Source: Styela clava (taxonomy: Eukaryota; Chordata; Ascidiacea; Stolidobranchia; Styelidae). From it: DNA of 64,000 bases. This document shows, in pieces, positions 1 to 11,885 of the stretch (position 1 is the stretch's first letter; each line of letters begins with the position of its first letter). Both the position numbers and the translations under genes were made by a program. The stretch lies in contig NC_135255.1 in the NCBI RefSeq assembly GCF_964204865.1, positions 3,100,001-3,164,000 of the forward strand. Direction: 5' to 3'. Under the pieces are notes generated by a model. The model made no database searches and was not told where the DNA came from. It worked only from the letters and a program-made list of their open reading frames with translations.

Positions 1-2040
1 AAATTAGAGGTACAACGTCTTGGGCCTTATCAACCAAAAAATTGTTCACTGGAACAATCCCATGACGGTGGAAAGCGTCGGCGTACATTCTGCGCAGAAA
101 CTTGGTATAAAAAACACGAATGGTTGTGTTACAGCGAGGACAAAAATGCACTTTTTTGTTTTTATTGCCTACTTTTTGCTACCGCCCGTGACTCACGTTG
201 GTGTAAATTTGGTTTTAGAGATCTTAAACATCTTTCCGAGCGTGCCAGGGATCATCAATCTTCTATGGAGCATCTGGACAATGCAGTAAAATACTGAACA
301 TTCGGAAATGTTAATATTGCAGCACAGTTGGATGAAGGACGCGCGGTTTCTATTCGTCGGCACAACCAAAACGTCGACAAAAACCGCCATGTTCTCGGTC
401 GATTGATAGATGTTTCGAAGTTCATTGGTTGTCACGGGCTGTCCCTCTGTGGGCACGATGAACGGGCTGGCTCTTCTAATAGAGGGGTATTTTTGGATAT
501 GGTGGAATACACCGCATCCCTAGATACAGTATTGATATTCTTGATGCCGCAACTGTTTCGAAAGGGACATCTAAGGATATCCAAAATGATTTGCTCGACT
601 CAATGTATAGAATTTATTTACAACATTTGGCTCTGGAAATTGAGAATTGCCAGTTCCTTTCGATTCAGTCTGACGAGACAACTGACATCACGTGCGTTTC
701 CCAACTGGCTGTGATTTTTCGGTTTGTGAAAGATGGTAAACCTACCGAGAGATTTCACAGCTTTGTACCAATCGTTGATCGCACGGCTTGCGGGATATCG
801 GCTGTACTGAAAGAAGTGTTACAGCCTTACAACGCGAAGTCAAAATTGATAGCTCAAACTTATGACGACGCGGCAGTCATGAGTGGGTCGAAACTTGGTG
901 TTCAAGTTTATATAAAAGAAGATTTTCCTCATGCGCATTTTTTGCATTGTTATGCACACCAATTTAACCTCGTTATTAAAAATATGTGTCTTGATACCCC
1001 TCTCGTCCGTATATTTTTTGCAAATGTTTCGGGGTTTTCTTCATTTTTTTTCGTTTCGCCGAAGCGCTCTGACCTCCTTCGCCAGATATGTAGCCGCCGT
1101 CTCCCAGCTTGTGCACCAACACGTTGGAACTTCCAATCACGCGTGGTGCAGGGCGTGTCAGAAATTAGGTCTGAGCTCATTGAGTGTTTCAGTGGCATTC
1201 AGAGCTCTCCGGTTTGGGACGAACGCTCTGTGAGGGAGGCGGCAGGTCTAAAGCGTCTGCTAGAAGATGGTGAGTTTTCATTTTTTCTCGCTTTTTTTCT
1301 CCACAATATTCTATCACGTGGATGTATTATACGGCGCATTGCAGTCAAGGCTAATGGATGGAGCGTCTGTGCAGTCGTGTATTTCAGACTTCTGCGATGC
1401 TGTATCTCGTATCCGGGAAACAATAAAATACGACGACACATGGAATGCTTCTTTACGCCGCGGGCAAACAACGCAGCGTTTGATTTTGTCTGCAAAGGAA
1501 TGCTGTGACATTCTGGTGAATCAAATAGGCGATCGTTTGCGCACTGAACACCTTGCCGCGTTCTTTTGATGAACCCCAACAAATTTTCAAAATTTGCACG
1601 TCAATTTCCCATCCATTTGTTGGCTACTGTCTCCAAATTTTACCCCATGATAAACGTGGGTAAATTGGAAAATTAATTGCGATGTATATACACCAATCAA
1701 ACTTTTTTGAACATCACATCAACTTGCGCGCTCTATGGGTTCCTCATAGATAACACTCTAGTAACTACCTTTGCGGCGTCTGCAAAATTCCTGGACATCA
1801 TTTTGACGACGCCTATTTCTTCCGCCGACGCAGAGCGAACATTCAGCACGCTGAAGCGTATTAAAACGTATCTCCGAAACACAATGAAGCAAGATAGATT
1901 AAATTCCTTGGCTGTTTTATCCATTCACAGAGACGTTATTTCTGAGATGCATGACTTTAATCAGCGCGTTATTGAGCATTTTGCTTCCAAGAAACCGCGG
2001 CGTGTTGCATATATGTTCAAGCAGTAGAAGTCTAGCAGCA
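1..2040 (+). mobile_element. Degraded hAT transposase, ZMYM-like, left end outside window
   Basis: The translation carries the parts of a ZMYM-type hAT transposase in order. A TTF-type zinc finger lies in frame 1 from the window edge (WLCYSEDKNALFCFYC near 160-240). The RNase-H-like core follows at 591-1290, with SDETTD and then TYDDAAVMSG as the likely first and second catalytic Asp, and HCYAHQFNLV after them. The C-terminal hAT dimerisation domain is at 1677-2027 (SADAERTFSTLKRIKTYL, holding the likely catalytic Glu). An in-frame TGA at 295-297 and frame changes near 540 and 1280 break it, and no single frame spans it. It is an old dead copy. The family call is firm; the element ends are not visible. 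Confidence 0.85.
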
Positions 2041-2470
2041 TATACGAGGTGTGGCTAAAAAGAAACGAGACTGACGTCACAGATTGCGCAACACGATTAA
2101 CCATTGGTAATCAACACTTTTACAGTGTGGTGTAATATGTGTTCTTTGTTCAACAGCTTTTTTGACACAATATCGCAATTATTTTTGCTCTTTAGGAGCC
2201 ATAGGTGAATGTGATTAATTGCTTGTTGAAAAAAAAATTGCCGTGCGAGATCTGATTGAGTTTTTTGGCGATAGGGGGTTCAATTGCAGAATGACGATTG
2301 AGCAATGAATTAACATTAAATTTTGTGTCAAACTTGGAAAAATGCATGTCAACTGGGCAACATTTAATCGTTGAGCTTTCTGCTCCTCAGTCAACAGCCT
2401 TGGCACCATTTTGGCACTCACCTTTCACAAGCCAAAAGTGTCAACCAAACTGGTGCGAACCGTTTTTTTT
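2041..2470 (-). mobile_element. mariner/Tc1 transposase relic with one terminal repeat
   Basis: On the minus strand a stretch reads SAKMVPRLLTEEQKAQRLNV, a signature of mariner transposases, followed by frame-shifted remains toward position 2230. At 2041-2080 the plus strand reads ACGAGGTGTGGCTAAAAAG, which looks like a mariner terminal repeat next to a TA. The N-terminal part and the other terminal repeat are missing. It lies directly after the hAT relic and may have landed near its 3' end. Confidence 0.6.
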
Positions 2471-2826
2471 TTGTCTTTTCCAACTTCGCAATGACGCGAA
2501 TTGTTGAGCGTCGTATATCTATGAGTGAGCGACGCATGTCCTTATCTTTGCATTACCTTTCCTTTCTTCATAGTAACGTTTTAAACCTTATTTTAGGTTT
2601 TGTCTGCTTTCCCGAAGTTTCTGTTAATATGTCATTGTATTTATCTGGGTAAATATTGCCTTTCCTTTTGAAAGAGGTTTCAAAATAAACTATGTCTATA
2701 TTTATTAATCCCTTGACTTGGACCGGTTTTAAAGACACTTTCTTATCGTTAAAAATTGTCGCTTTTGCCGATTGGTTGTTACCGATGGAATGGTTTTTAT
2801 ACTCATAAAATGATGGGAGAACTTAC

Positions 2827-3063
2827 AGCGCTCATCCTGTCCCCGTAGATGGGGGTGACTTGGTCCCGCAGTAGCTTGCCCCGGTTGTCAAAATGACCAC
2901 GCGCCGCCACTGTACTGATGACTATTGACATGTAATATTTGCTTTCATTGTATACGGGTCCCCTAGTTACGATGGTTTTCAACAGGTGACCGCAAAACAC
3001 TGGTGTTCTGTGAAAGATCTTTGGATGTTCCGCGTCAAATTGCTGTTTCCCATTTTCATTTTT
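2827..3063 (-). pseudogene. Unidentified coding-like stretch with a splice donor
   Basis: A minus-strand frame stays open from beyond 3063 down to 2827 and reads like real protein (for example FDAEHPKIFHRTPVFCGHLL and RGHFDNRGKLLRDQ). It ends exactly at a GTAAGT donor (2826-2821 on the minus strand). Upstream it is cut by the hAT at 3086-4217. If that element and one target copy are mentally removed, the frame stays open for about 13 more codons to an ATG at 4257-4255 preceded by a stop. I do not recognise the family. It could be a host exon or part of another transposon. Confidence 0.35.
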
Positions 3064-3085
3064 GAATATTTTGGCATATTTTATG

Positions 3086-4217
3086 CAGTGATTTCCCTAC
3101 CCACCCCCCCCCCCCCCTATAGGGGGTGAACACCCCCCCCCCCCTAAAATTTCAAACACCCCCCCCCCCCCCTCCTAATTTTGAGGTGCGATTCCACACT
3201 GAGGGGTTCTAAACCGCAATTACGGCCCGCGTGACGATTTAAAATGGCCCGCCGAACTTGAGTGAAATGGTTTAATCCTTCATGTGGTACCTTTTGAGTT
3301 TTAGATACCGTCTATTGTTACATCATTATCACAGTTTATGCACGTTTATTTCGTAACAATTGAATTATACCGGTATCTTATGTATACGTATGGGTATTAG
3401 GATAACACACTGCGTATTTTAGATATCAGCCGTATATTAAGAAAGCTTGAAGATGTCACAAAACGAAAACTAGGCACTGAAAACAGACGTTTTTTAGATG
3501 AATGACAGCGTTTTTAATATCTTTATTGAAAAGAATCAAACTTCAGCGATTTGTCTTCTTACCAACAAAATATTTCAGCTCTGAAGGAATACAACATTAT
3601 GCGACATTATGATCAGTTGACGAGCGTATTTCAAAATTTAATTCATACAAAAGTCAAACAAACCTGTTCAAAAAAATTAGAAATGTGTAACAAAACAAGC
3701 CATAAGTAGCCATTCATACAATGCCAGATGAGCAAGTAACTTAATTCATTAGTCACTATCAGTTGCAAATTACTTGTTGAAACGTAGGAGTACATATTTA
3801 CGGTTGAAAGCCGTGCTTGTTATCTATTCCCCGGGAATTCTATCAGCTAAATATTATAATTATTGATTTCATTACATAACAAACTGCGATGCTAGGTGTA
3901 TCTAAAATCAAGCTTAGAGCCTATTTTGGTGCCTATTTCTCAAAATTTTCTCAGGGCGCTTAAGCGCGCCCTGAACCCCAGCCGTGTCGTCCCGCACTTT
4001 TACTCGCTCCCCTTTTTTGGCCCTACAATTTCATTCTGCTGTGGATTTTGGCTTGCCGTCAATCAACTTGGAGGGCCCCCATGTACATCGTTTCTTAAAT
4101 ACATTCCATTTTTTTTAAGAATACAAATAGCCTAGTTTTATCTCTAATAGCAAATTATTTACCACCCCCTAAATTTTGAAACACCCCCCCTAAAAAGAAA
4201 AGCTGGGGAACATACTG
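3086..4217. mobile_element. Non-autonomous hAT element with C-rich ends
   Basis: An 8-bp direct repeat ATTTTATG flanks the element (3078-3085 and 4218-4225). The ends are imperfect inverted repeats starting CAGT, with TTCCC inside. Both ends carry a similar C-run / TAAAWTTT / ACACCCCC block in direct orientation (3100-3175 and 4160-4195). No transposase frame is visible. A second hAT-like end (GAGGGGTTCTAAAC, then GGCCCGCG) near 3201 suggests an older nested fragment. Confidence 0.75.
3100..3175. repeat. Poly-C tracts
   Basis: Three runs of roughly 12-15 cytosines lie within 75 bp, separated by TATAGGGGGTGAACA and TAAAATTTCAAACA. The opposite strand therefore carries long G-runs. It sits inside the hAT at 3086-4217. 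Confidence 0.9.
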
Positions 4218-4225
4218 ATTTTATG

Positions 4226-5407
4226 TAATAAACGAAATCAAGATCCAATGAGCACATATTTCATTATAAGAAAAGTCTGTTACGTAATAATAGATTTTCC
4301 AGGCATAGGTTTCTTGGTTTATTTCAGTTACGATATATATTTAATTGTGTTCATTGTGTTTCGACCTCCAGTTTGGGAAGCTTCAAGAAACTCATATTTG
4401 AGTTTTAATGACAATATTCGAAAAATTTAGTTGGGCACAAAGATTTTTCAGTTCGACAACACTATTCATGTGTTATATTAGAGGTATAAAACTGAGATCC
4501 GCTGAAGTGTTTGTCTTTTCTAAATTCCTGTCCGAATATAGGGTTTGTGTTCATCTAATCAAGCATATTATACAATTGAATTGCTATTTGGGCGAGTATA
4601 AAAACTTTAACAGTAATTTTGTACTTTGTATCCTTGGATTTAAATTAGTTACGTGTTTTTCTCGAGTCGAGTCTTTCTTTTCCACGGTAAAACTGATTGA
4701 TAATATTAGGTAATTGAGAATTTTCAGCACAATCGGAAATCTTAGTTTGGTTTGAGCAATGCTTAAAAGTACCAAAAATTTTCTCGCTATGATATTACAG
4801 CACCCAATATAATTATATCAAATGCGCAATTAGGAATATGGATGAATATATGATTACGATTACCATAACTTCGTATGTATATAGCGTTGATGAACATGTA
4901 AACAGCATGTACAGCGATATTGCGGACAGCAGGTTTCAGGAAATTTCTAGCGCTTCAAGATGTGGCAGCAACTCCACCAAGCAAACACCACTTACATTTT
5001 TATAAATATCTTATTATTATTAATAAGGGTGATTATTGTGCAGCATTTGCAATTGAACACCAAATGTCCCCGGGCAATTAAACTAAAGCTGAAAATGAGC
5101 AGTGCGGATTTTGGATCAACTCTGTATTTACATGACGAAATTTCCCATTGATTCTTGTTTAACAAAAGCCTAATTATAGCAATTTGAAATGCATTCATAT
5201 TCTCTGCATCGTATGTGTGTATAATTAATTTTGTAAACTCTAAATGTTTTCTTGCGTAAGCCGAATCAAAGCTATCCACTATTGATAACCCGACATTGGA
5301 AAAAAGGTGTTCTTTTGAGTTGCTGGTAATTTTCTTGCATAGTTCCCATAGTTTGGAACCTTTCACAGTGAGAGGCGGATTGCATTATATGTTACGCCAA
5401 GAAGAAA
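4226..5407. other. AT-rich intergenic stretch, no gene seen
   Basis: Open frames here are short and without recognisable domains or splice support. It precedes the mucin-like gene and may hold its promoter. I see no clear TATA box. Confidence 0.5.
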
Positions 5408-8400
5408 ATGGACACATACAGAGCGACCAGATTGTTTTTCTTATGTAAGTTTATTATTGTGGCTTCACAGCAACTAGAAGAAGTGTTTCTTTATAAATGC
5501 GGTAGGTTCTCCGACCCCTACTGTCTACTGACGTATGTGTCACGTTAAAGAAGTAGACATCAGCCATTTGATTGTCAGTGGCCGCTGACGGGTCACAATA
5601 ACATTTATAAGTGATAAAAAAATAGGTAATCTAATTTTTAAATGAACACTAAGACTTGAATTCGAGTAGCGTCCCATTGTTTGTTTGTGAGAAGCAATAA
5701 CTTGTTTTCGTTCAACACGCTTTGCTTGAAAATAGTAACATTTTTAACTCGAATTTTTATTTATTATAATTGAAATTCGCCTCTTTACTGAGTACAATTT
5801 CGCTTTGAAGTCTTTGTTTTATGTGCTGAGCTTGTTTATTATTGTATTTGTAGACACGAAATGGTCTTACGTATAGTTTTTATCTCCATCCTTAACAAGT
5901 TTTTACTGCATGCTGGAAGCAGTAAATACGCGACTTCTTGCGTTTTGTGACTTCTAATGCTACTCCACAACTATTTATGATTTATTTACCTATGATTACG
6001 CGAGGATAACTTAATTTTCACTTGAAATGGATATGTATATAAGAAATATTACATAATTTTAGTAGTAGGTTTTATAAAAAAAGGATTCATCACATTCGTC
6101 AAAACTTTATATTCACCTATATATATCATCCATTGATATAACATAATACTAGATGGAACACATTCTGACCATATACAGCTTTTTAAAGTTTAATATTTTG
6201 CCCATAAATAATTATACTTTACTTAGAATAATTTTATTTTTAGCGGCGTGTGTTTTGATGGGGACAAGTATATCAGTCGGCGATGTACATGAATGTTTGC
6301 AATCTTGCGTAAACGACGGATCTTGTCCTCATTTGGACAAAGTATCGACAACATTTTTAAACCTGGATGCTGATTGTCAGAGCTGTCTGTTATACGAATG
6401 TGATGGTAAGTTCGAACAGAAAGCGTTAAAATAGATCTCTCAACTTTAAATCAAACTCCTATAGCGAAATATATGCTTATGTATATATATATATATGTGT
6501 GTGTACAATTCACTGTTCCGTACTTATGACAACAAAAGTTCACTTATTTTAAGGCCAAATAAATCGAGCTGTAATATGCATCTCTCATTAGACTACTAGA
6601 GTTGTCAGGAATCTCCACAGGATTCATATTGAATAACATTTTTTGAAAATTTCCTTGGACCATGATTAAATTTGAATGTGGATTTTCTGAAATTAACTCA
6701 CTTTTTAAAAGCACAATAAAGTACTTTTAATTTTTCAGGAAACAAAGACAGAATATGTCTGGTGAATTCTCGTAGTAGATGTGCAAGTTGTTCAGATGTG
6801 AATGCAGAAGATAGAAATCAATTTGAGGTGTGCGAGAATTGCATCGAGCAATGCTTTTCACCAGGTCATTCTTTAATCATATTTATCATGTTCCACAACT
6901 TATTGATTACATTATTCAAAACACAATGTTATTTGATTCTGATTTTCATCTGATATATACTAATATATTGTCTATTCGTTAGGCATCGGTTCCAAAATGC
7001 TTATGACTGTATTGCTTTGTGTAATTTAGTGAGTGAATTGTCTTATTATGAAATCGAAACTGTACATTTTTTCATCCTGCATCTATTTCAGATTCGGCGA
7101 CTATGAAACCTGCTACGACAGAAATGGAAACCGATGTCACAACTGATATGACAACTGTTTTCACCACTGATATGACAACTGACTTCACAACTGATATGAC
7201 AACTGTTTCCACCACTGATATGACAACTGACTTCACAACTGATATGACAACTGTTTTCACCACTGATATGACAACTGTTTTCACCACTGATATGACAACT
7301 GACTTCACCACTGATATGACGACCGACGTCACTACTGATATGACAACGGAATCCACCACTGATATGACAACGGAATCCACCACTGATATGACAACGGAAT
7401 CCACCATTGATATCACAACCGGCATCGCCACGGATATGAGTACGGCTGCCTCAATTGAAATAAAAAGTAGTGCCACGACACAAGAAACAACAGTTGGCGA
7501 TAATATTACCGGGACCACATTTGAGCAGGAAAGCACGACTACGTTGAAAACATCAACCGCCATAAGGCTCGAAAAATCAACGCCGAAATCGACAACAGTC
7601 ATCGTTTCGTCCACAGCAAGTCCGTATCATATCGCCACTACACATCAACAGGAAGCAGTCGTTCCAATTGTAACGAGTTCTGAAAATTCGAGCACGACTA
7701 ATACAAACGTGATATATATGACAACAAATGTAACAACACAAATCCCGTCGAAGTTTGACTCACCTTCAACCATTGTCAGTATCGAAAAGCCATCTACTAC
7801 TTCTAGTACAGCAGAATACTATACAGGTACAAACATTTTGATTACAACTCAAGAATCCCTTGCTGAAAGCAGTGAAGAGACAACCACAAACATGGATGAC
7901 GAGAGACCTGTAGCAAAAACTTATTCTCCGACGACTGTCAGCAACGCTGTCATGACAACACAGGACCTTGACAGTAGATCTACGTCACAACCTCACACAA
8001 CCGTTATCCCAACAACTACACTTGATAGCCATTCAACTACAGGTGCTGTGAAGATGACGAGGTCGCCATTTTCAACAAAAATAAGTATTGCTCAAACACC
8101 TACCCCACCTGACAGTACAGGTATACCAAATGCTCCAGCAGTTGAAAAGTCAACAGTAAAAAGCACGGATAAGCAACCATCAACAATGACGTACGTAACC
8201 ACGGACAATGAATATGTTTCATCATCTACTCATTATACTCCAACAAAGAAAACAACTACGCAACCACAAGGCAGAACGTCAACCTTTTACACAGAACTAA
8301 CTACAAAGGGCACAACTCCACAATATATCGGTAGATTTACAACCCAGAGGCCGAAAACAACAACAAAATATTTCACCAGAACAAGTACAGTTGAACCAGA

Positions 8401-9549
8401 ATCAAGCAAACAAACCACCGAATTACCATTCTCAAGATTCACCCGACCCGACAGACAAACAAGATTTCCTTTTCGGTGGTGGTTCCAGAGAACAACTACC
8501 CCGCCCCCAACAACTACCACGAAACCAAGCAAAATCGTCGGTGAATGCGTCGATAACTGTATTGAACACAACAAATCATTCATTACCAGAACATGTAGAA
8601 TTTGCGTTAGATCAACTTGCGGTAGTAAGTATTTATGTATTTAGTAATTAAATGAAAGTAAACACGATAAAAAGCAATGGCATTCATGAAATACAATTTC
8701 ATCTCACAATAATTATTACACAGTTGTCGAATTTCAAATAACACCAATGTCGTGATTAAAAAAAGTAATAAAGCTTTCGGGGCTGGACACTTTGGTCAAA
8801 ATTTAGTTGATTTTTTGCGCTAAGTTTATATACTATACTTCATTGCTATATACTACTGAAACCACTCAAGATGTACAAGTTTTACAACAATGAAATTCAG
8901 TAAGCATAGGAAGTTTTCTTTTTCTTCTTTGAGTTAAAAACGAATGGCAACATAATGAAAAACACTTTTAAAACATTTCTTTTTGTCTGAGTCAAACGAA
9001 TCTTATTTACTTATCTTCTTTTTAAGGTACACTCACCAGCAAATGCGCGTGTGAAGCTATTAAAATCTGCAGAAAATGCAACGTCTTTATTGACGGGATA
9101 GTCTGCAAACACTGTAGAAGGCGCTGTAGCAGTAAGTTTCAGATTCAAATATTCTATTTCGTCATACATGAAACATTGTCAACAAATAGTAATAATAACA
9201 AAATAAAACAAAGACACACAATGTTTCGCAATTGATGAGAAGTCGCGAAAGACTATCCAGTCACTCATGGGTTTATAACATACAATAATGAACAACAAAG
9301 AAACAACAACGATAGAGTATAAATAAAATACGGAAACGTGAGGAGCCATAAGGATTTATAGGATACCGTGTGACGCGCGCAAGTTGAATATTTCTAAACA
9401 TTTATTTAATCTAGCATTATGCTGTTTATTCGTCTACATACAAATGAGTATACACATGCACTAAATGTTTACCCAGGTAACATTCGTACAATGTTATTTA
9501 TTTTGCAGACGTCGGATTTTTCCGTTTGTTTTCTCGACGAGAAGAATAA
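5408..9549 (+). CDS. Secreted cysteine-module protein with Thr-rich mucin-like domain
   Basis: My model has six exons: 5408-5444, 6244-6405, 6739-6864, 7092-8624, 9027-9131 and 9509-9549 (667 residues). All five introns are phase 1 with GT-AG ends. Exons 1-2 encode a signal peptide (core LFFLSACVLMGTSIS). Exons 2 and 3 each encode a small cysteine module ending CQSCLLYEC or CENCIEQC. Exon 4 starts with 13 octapeptides of type TTDMTTVF, continues as a Ser/Thr-rich, presumably O-glycosylated stalk, and ends in a third module (CVDNCIEH...CRICVRSTC). Exon 5 is a fourth module (CRKCNVF...CKHCRRRC). Exon 6 adds 13 residues and TAA. There is no membrane segment after the signal, so the product is probably extracellular. 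An alternative start at 6153 would run through the exon 2 acceptor; I prefer the exon at 5408 because phase and signal peptide fit and because the downstream gene is built the same way. No known family recognised. Confidence 0.75.
7139..7450 (+). repeat. 24-bp minisatellite coding TTDMTTxx
   Basis: Thirteen tandem 24-bp units encode octapeptides TTDMTT followed by VF, DF, VS, DV or ES; the last two are degenerate (TIDITTGI, ATDMSTAA). It is in frame inside the mucin-like exon, so unit gain or loss keeps the frame. The antisense strand is also open because of the repeat, which is a shadow. Confidence 0.9.
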
Positions 9550-9634
9550 AATGAGAAGCCGGGTGCTGTAGCATATTGATGACGACAAAATATGATATTT
9601 TTACATTGCCTTATCAAAGACCAACAAGAGCTGC

Positions 9635-9640
9635 AATAAA
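9635..9640 (+). promoter_or_regulatory. Polyadenylation signal AATAAA
   Basis: AATAAA lies 86 bp after the stop of the mucin-like gene, a normal distance for a short 3' UTR. Confidence 0.55.
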
Positions 9641-11885
9641 AATTTAGGATAAAATTTAGGAGTTGTTAATGTTGCTTGTAGTTTACCTGTTTAACACAAG
9701 AGGTGGACGTGATGGTATTTGTCGGTATATTTTTTCTTATGTTATTGTTTCAAAATTGTACATTTGGTCGTGTTTTTGTGACAATAAACTCGGATCTTTG
9801 AACCGCCGCAATTGCTGCTTTCATTAGAGGTGATTTGCGATATATTCCAACGACAGCATGTACGCAAAATCTACAAAATAAACAGCTTCACTTGGACTAA
9901 ATTATAATCGTCTGATCTAGTTCAGTAAAGTGTAATGTCACAAGTACACCATTTTATAGCCAGTGTCATAGACTATTATCATCGGTTTACAAACATTTTT
10001 TGGTAATTATTCATCTTAATTCATCTGGTATCTAATTCATCTCAGTCGAAATCAATGAAAGGATGAAATGCCCCGTCCTCATTATACATACCCTTCTAGG
10101 ACAATGGTTTCGACGCTATAGTGTTTCCATGTTCAACGACCACCGGTGTGAGGATATATATATATAGTTGAGGTTTTATTCATAAATTTTCGATCGAATA
10201 AAAGTTTGCTCGGTTTTTAAGTAAGTTAGGACAGTGGTCGTCAGCATTCGCATTAGCATTCGTGACCCCAAGGTACACGACAGACAAGAATAAAATATTT
10301 ATTAAATTTGAAAAAATATATATAAACCACTAAAAACTAATCACATATTCAATCAGCGTGAAGAATGCTTCCTTTCGAAGAGCTTTTCAAATCGTGGCTA
10401 TAAGTTGCTAAAGCTCAAACGCAAGTCGTATTCTACGTTTAATCGGTTTCGGTGCTTTGATTTTAGAAGACATATAGCACAAAAATTAGCACGAACGAAA
10501 AAAGGTTGAGAACCACTGTACTAGACGATCATACACGATGGGCACCACCAGTATGCCCAAACACGCTTCACAAAGATTGTAGAGTGCTCGGTAATGCGGC
10601 TATGCACTAGTGTTTGCAGTAAATGCTTCGAAAGTCAAATGACTACATCTTGCCAAAGTTCAATGTGTGTTGGATCATTTTGAGGCAGTGGTGAATTAAT
10701 GTGAAAATGATATTGTATGAAGGCTGGATATAGTTTCGCGTTTGGGATTGACCAGGCCCAAAAATAGAGAGCTGATATATACTTGGGACTAAAAATATTT
10801 TTTCATTGCTATATATATGGTTATTTCATAAAAGAAATAACAATTGGTTCAAAACAGACCAAGTGTTGAATGAAAACGAAACCCTACTCATTGATCAGAG
10901 TTGGGGGCCAAGATTGACTGTCAGCTTTATCGAAAAAGGGATAGCCTCGTTTCTTCACTGAATGATATTAATCAAAACTATGCAAATAATAAACTTACCT
11001 ATGAGGCTGTCACCCTTCAGTCGCATATTATTAATAATTATTAATAAAGCTCCCCTCACCTCTATCACGTGATAATGAACTGCCGATATTTTACAGTTTA
11101 GTCACATGATGGAACGAAAATGTCGAAAAATAATTCGAAACGGAATATACATGATTCTCTACGTAGTTTGACAACAGTTATTGTTAGTTCCGTTATAGAT
11201 ATGGTTTAAATTCACCAAACAATGAGTATGTATTTATGTATCCAATAAAAATTGCTTTAGATGTATGATAATCATTTAAATGTCAAACCTGACTGCCTTA
11301 GTTTGTGCGGTATTTTACCATGGACAAGTTCCGGATCCTTACTTGAGAGTATTATCTTTTTTTGTGAGAACAGTACTAAAATATTCTATGTGTCATGTTT
11401 TCGTATAAGTTTAATGTTTGCTACATTTCCATAGACCACATTATAAATTAGAAGGAAATTCTATTTCATTACACTGAGGTAGGCCTACTGCAGCGTCGAG
11501 AGTGGAGCAATAATATGTTATAGTCTGCAGTATTCTGCAGGTAATTTTCCAAATTCAACATATTACATCATTTATGTTGACTTCTAAACTACAATTCATT
11601 ACTCCGGTAACTGTAATTATATGGTCATATATTATCTAAATAGCGCAAATGCATCGCAAATGACTTTAGATATTTGTACAAGCTCTGCCTCAACGATTTA
11701 TTATCTGATTGACGATTAGATTTGGGGGGTCATTAATTAACGCAAGTGCAAATATATAAAATGTCTTTTTTCCCAAATTTCTATGATTCAAAGCGCAGCC
11801 CTAAGGGTAATTACCTAAAACTGTTCAGCATAAAAGCGAGGTAAATTAAGTTTTCGAGAATAACGAATATATAGACTCTTCCTGC
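9641..11885. other. Intergenic spacer between the two cysteine-module genes
   Basis: AT-rich, no coding frame with support. It holds a possible hAT remnant at 10232-10525 and otherwise nothing I can name. Confidence 0.5.
10232..10525. mobile_element. Possible hAT remnant
   Basis: The stretch starts CAGTGGTCGTCAGC and ends GGTTGAGAACCACTG, so the outermost seven bases are inverted repeats, and a GTGACCCC word follows the left end as in many hAT MITEs. The flanking 8-mers do not match. Confidence 0.4.

Noticed and set aside
6153-6243. ATG at 6153 as the start of the mucin-like gene
   Set aside because: Possible, but the sequence just before 6244 is a good acceptor in phase 1, and the exon at 5408 gives a better signal peptide.
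7139-7450. CRISPR-like array
   Set aside because: Units are tandem without spacers and in frame in a eukaryotic mucin-like exon.
7072-7614. Long minus-strand frame (VVISVV repeats)
   Set aside because: It is the antisense shadow of the Thr-rich minisatellite; the plus frame has splice support and the cysteine modules.
10232-10525. hAT with a clear target duplication
   Set aside because: The flanking 8-mers AGTTAGGA and TACTAGAC do not match, so only the end motifs are kept as weak evidence.
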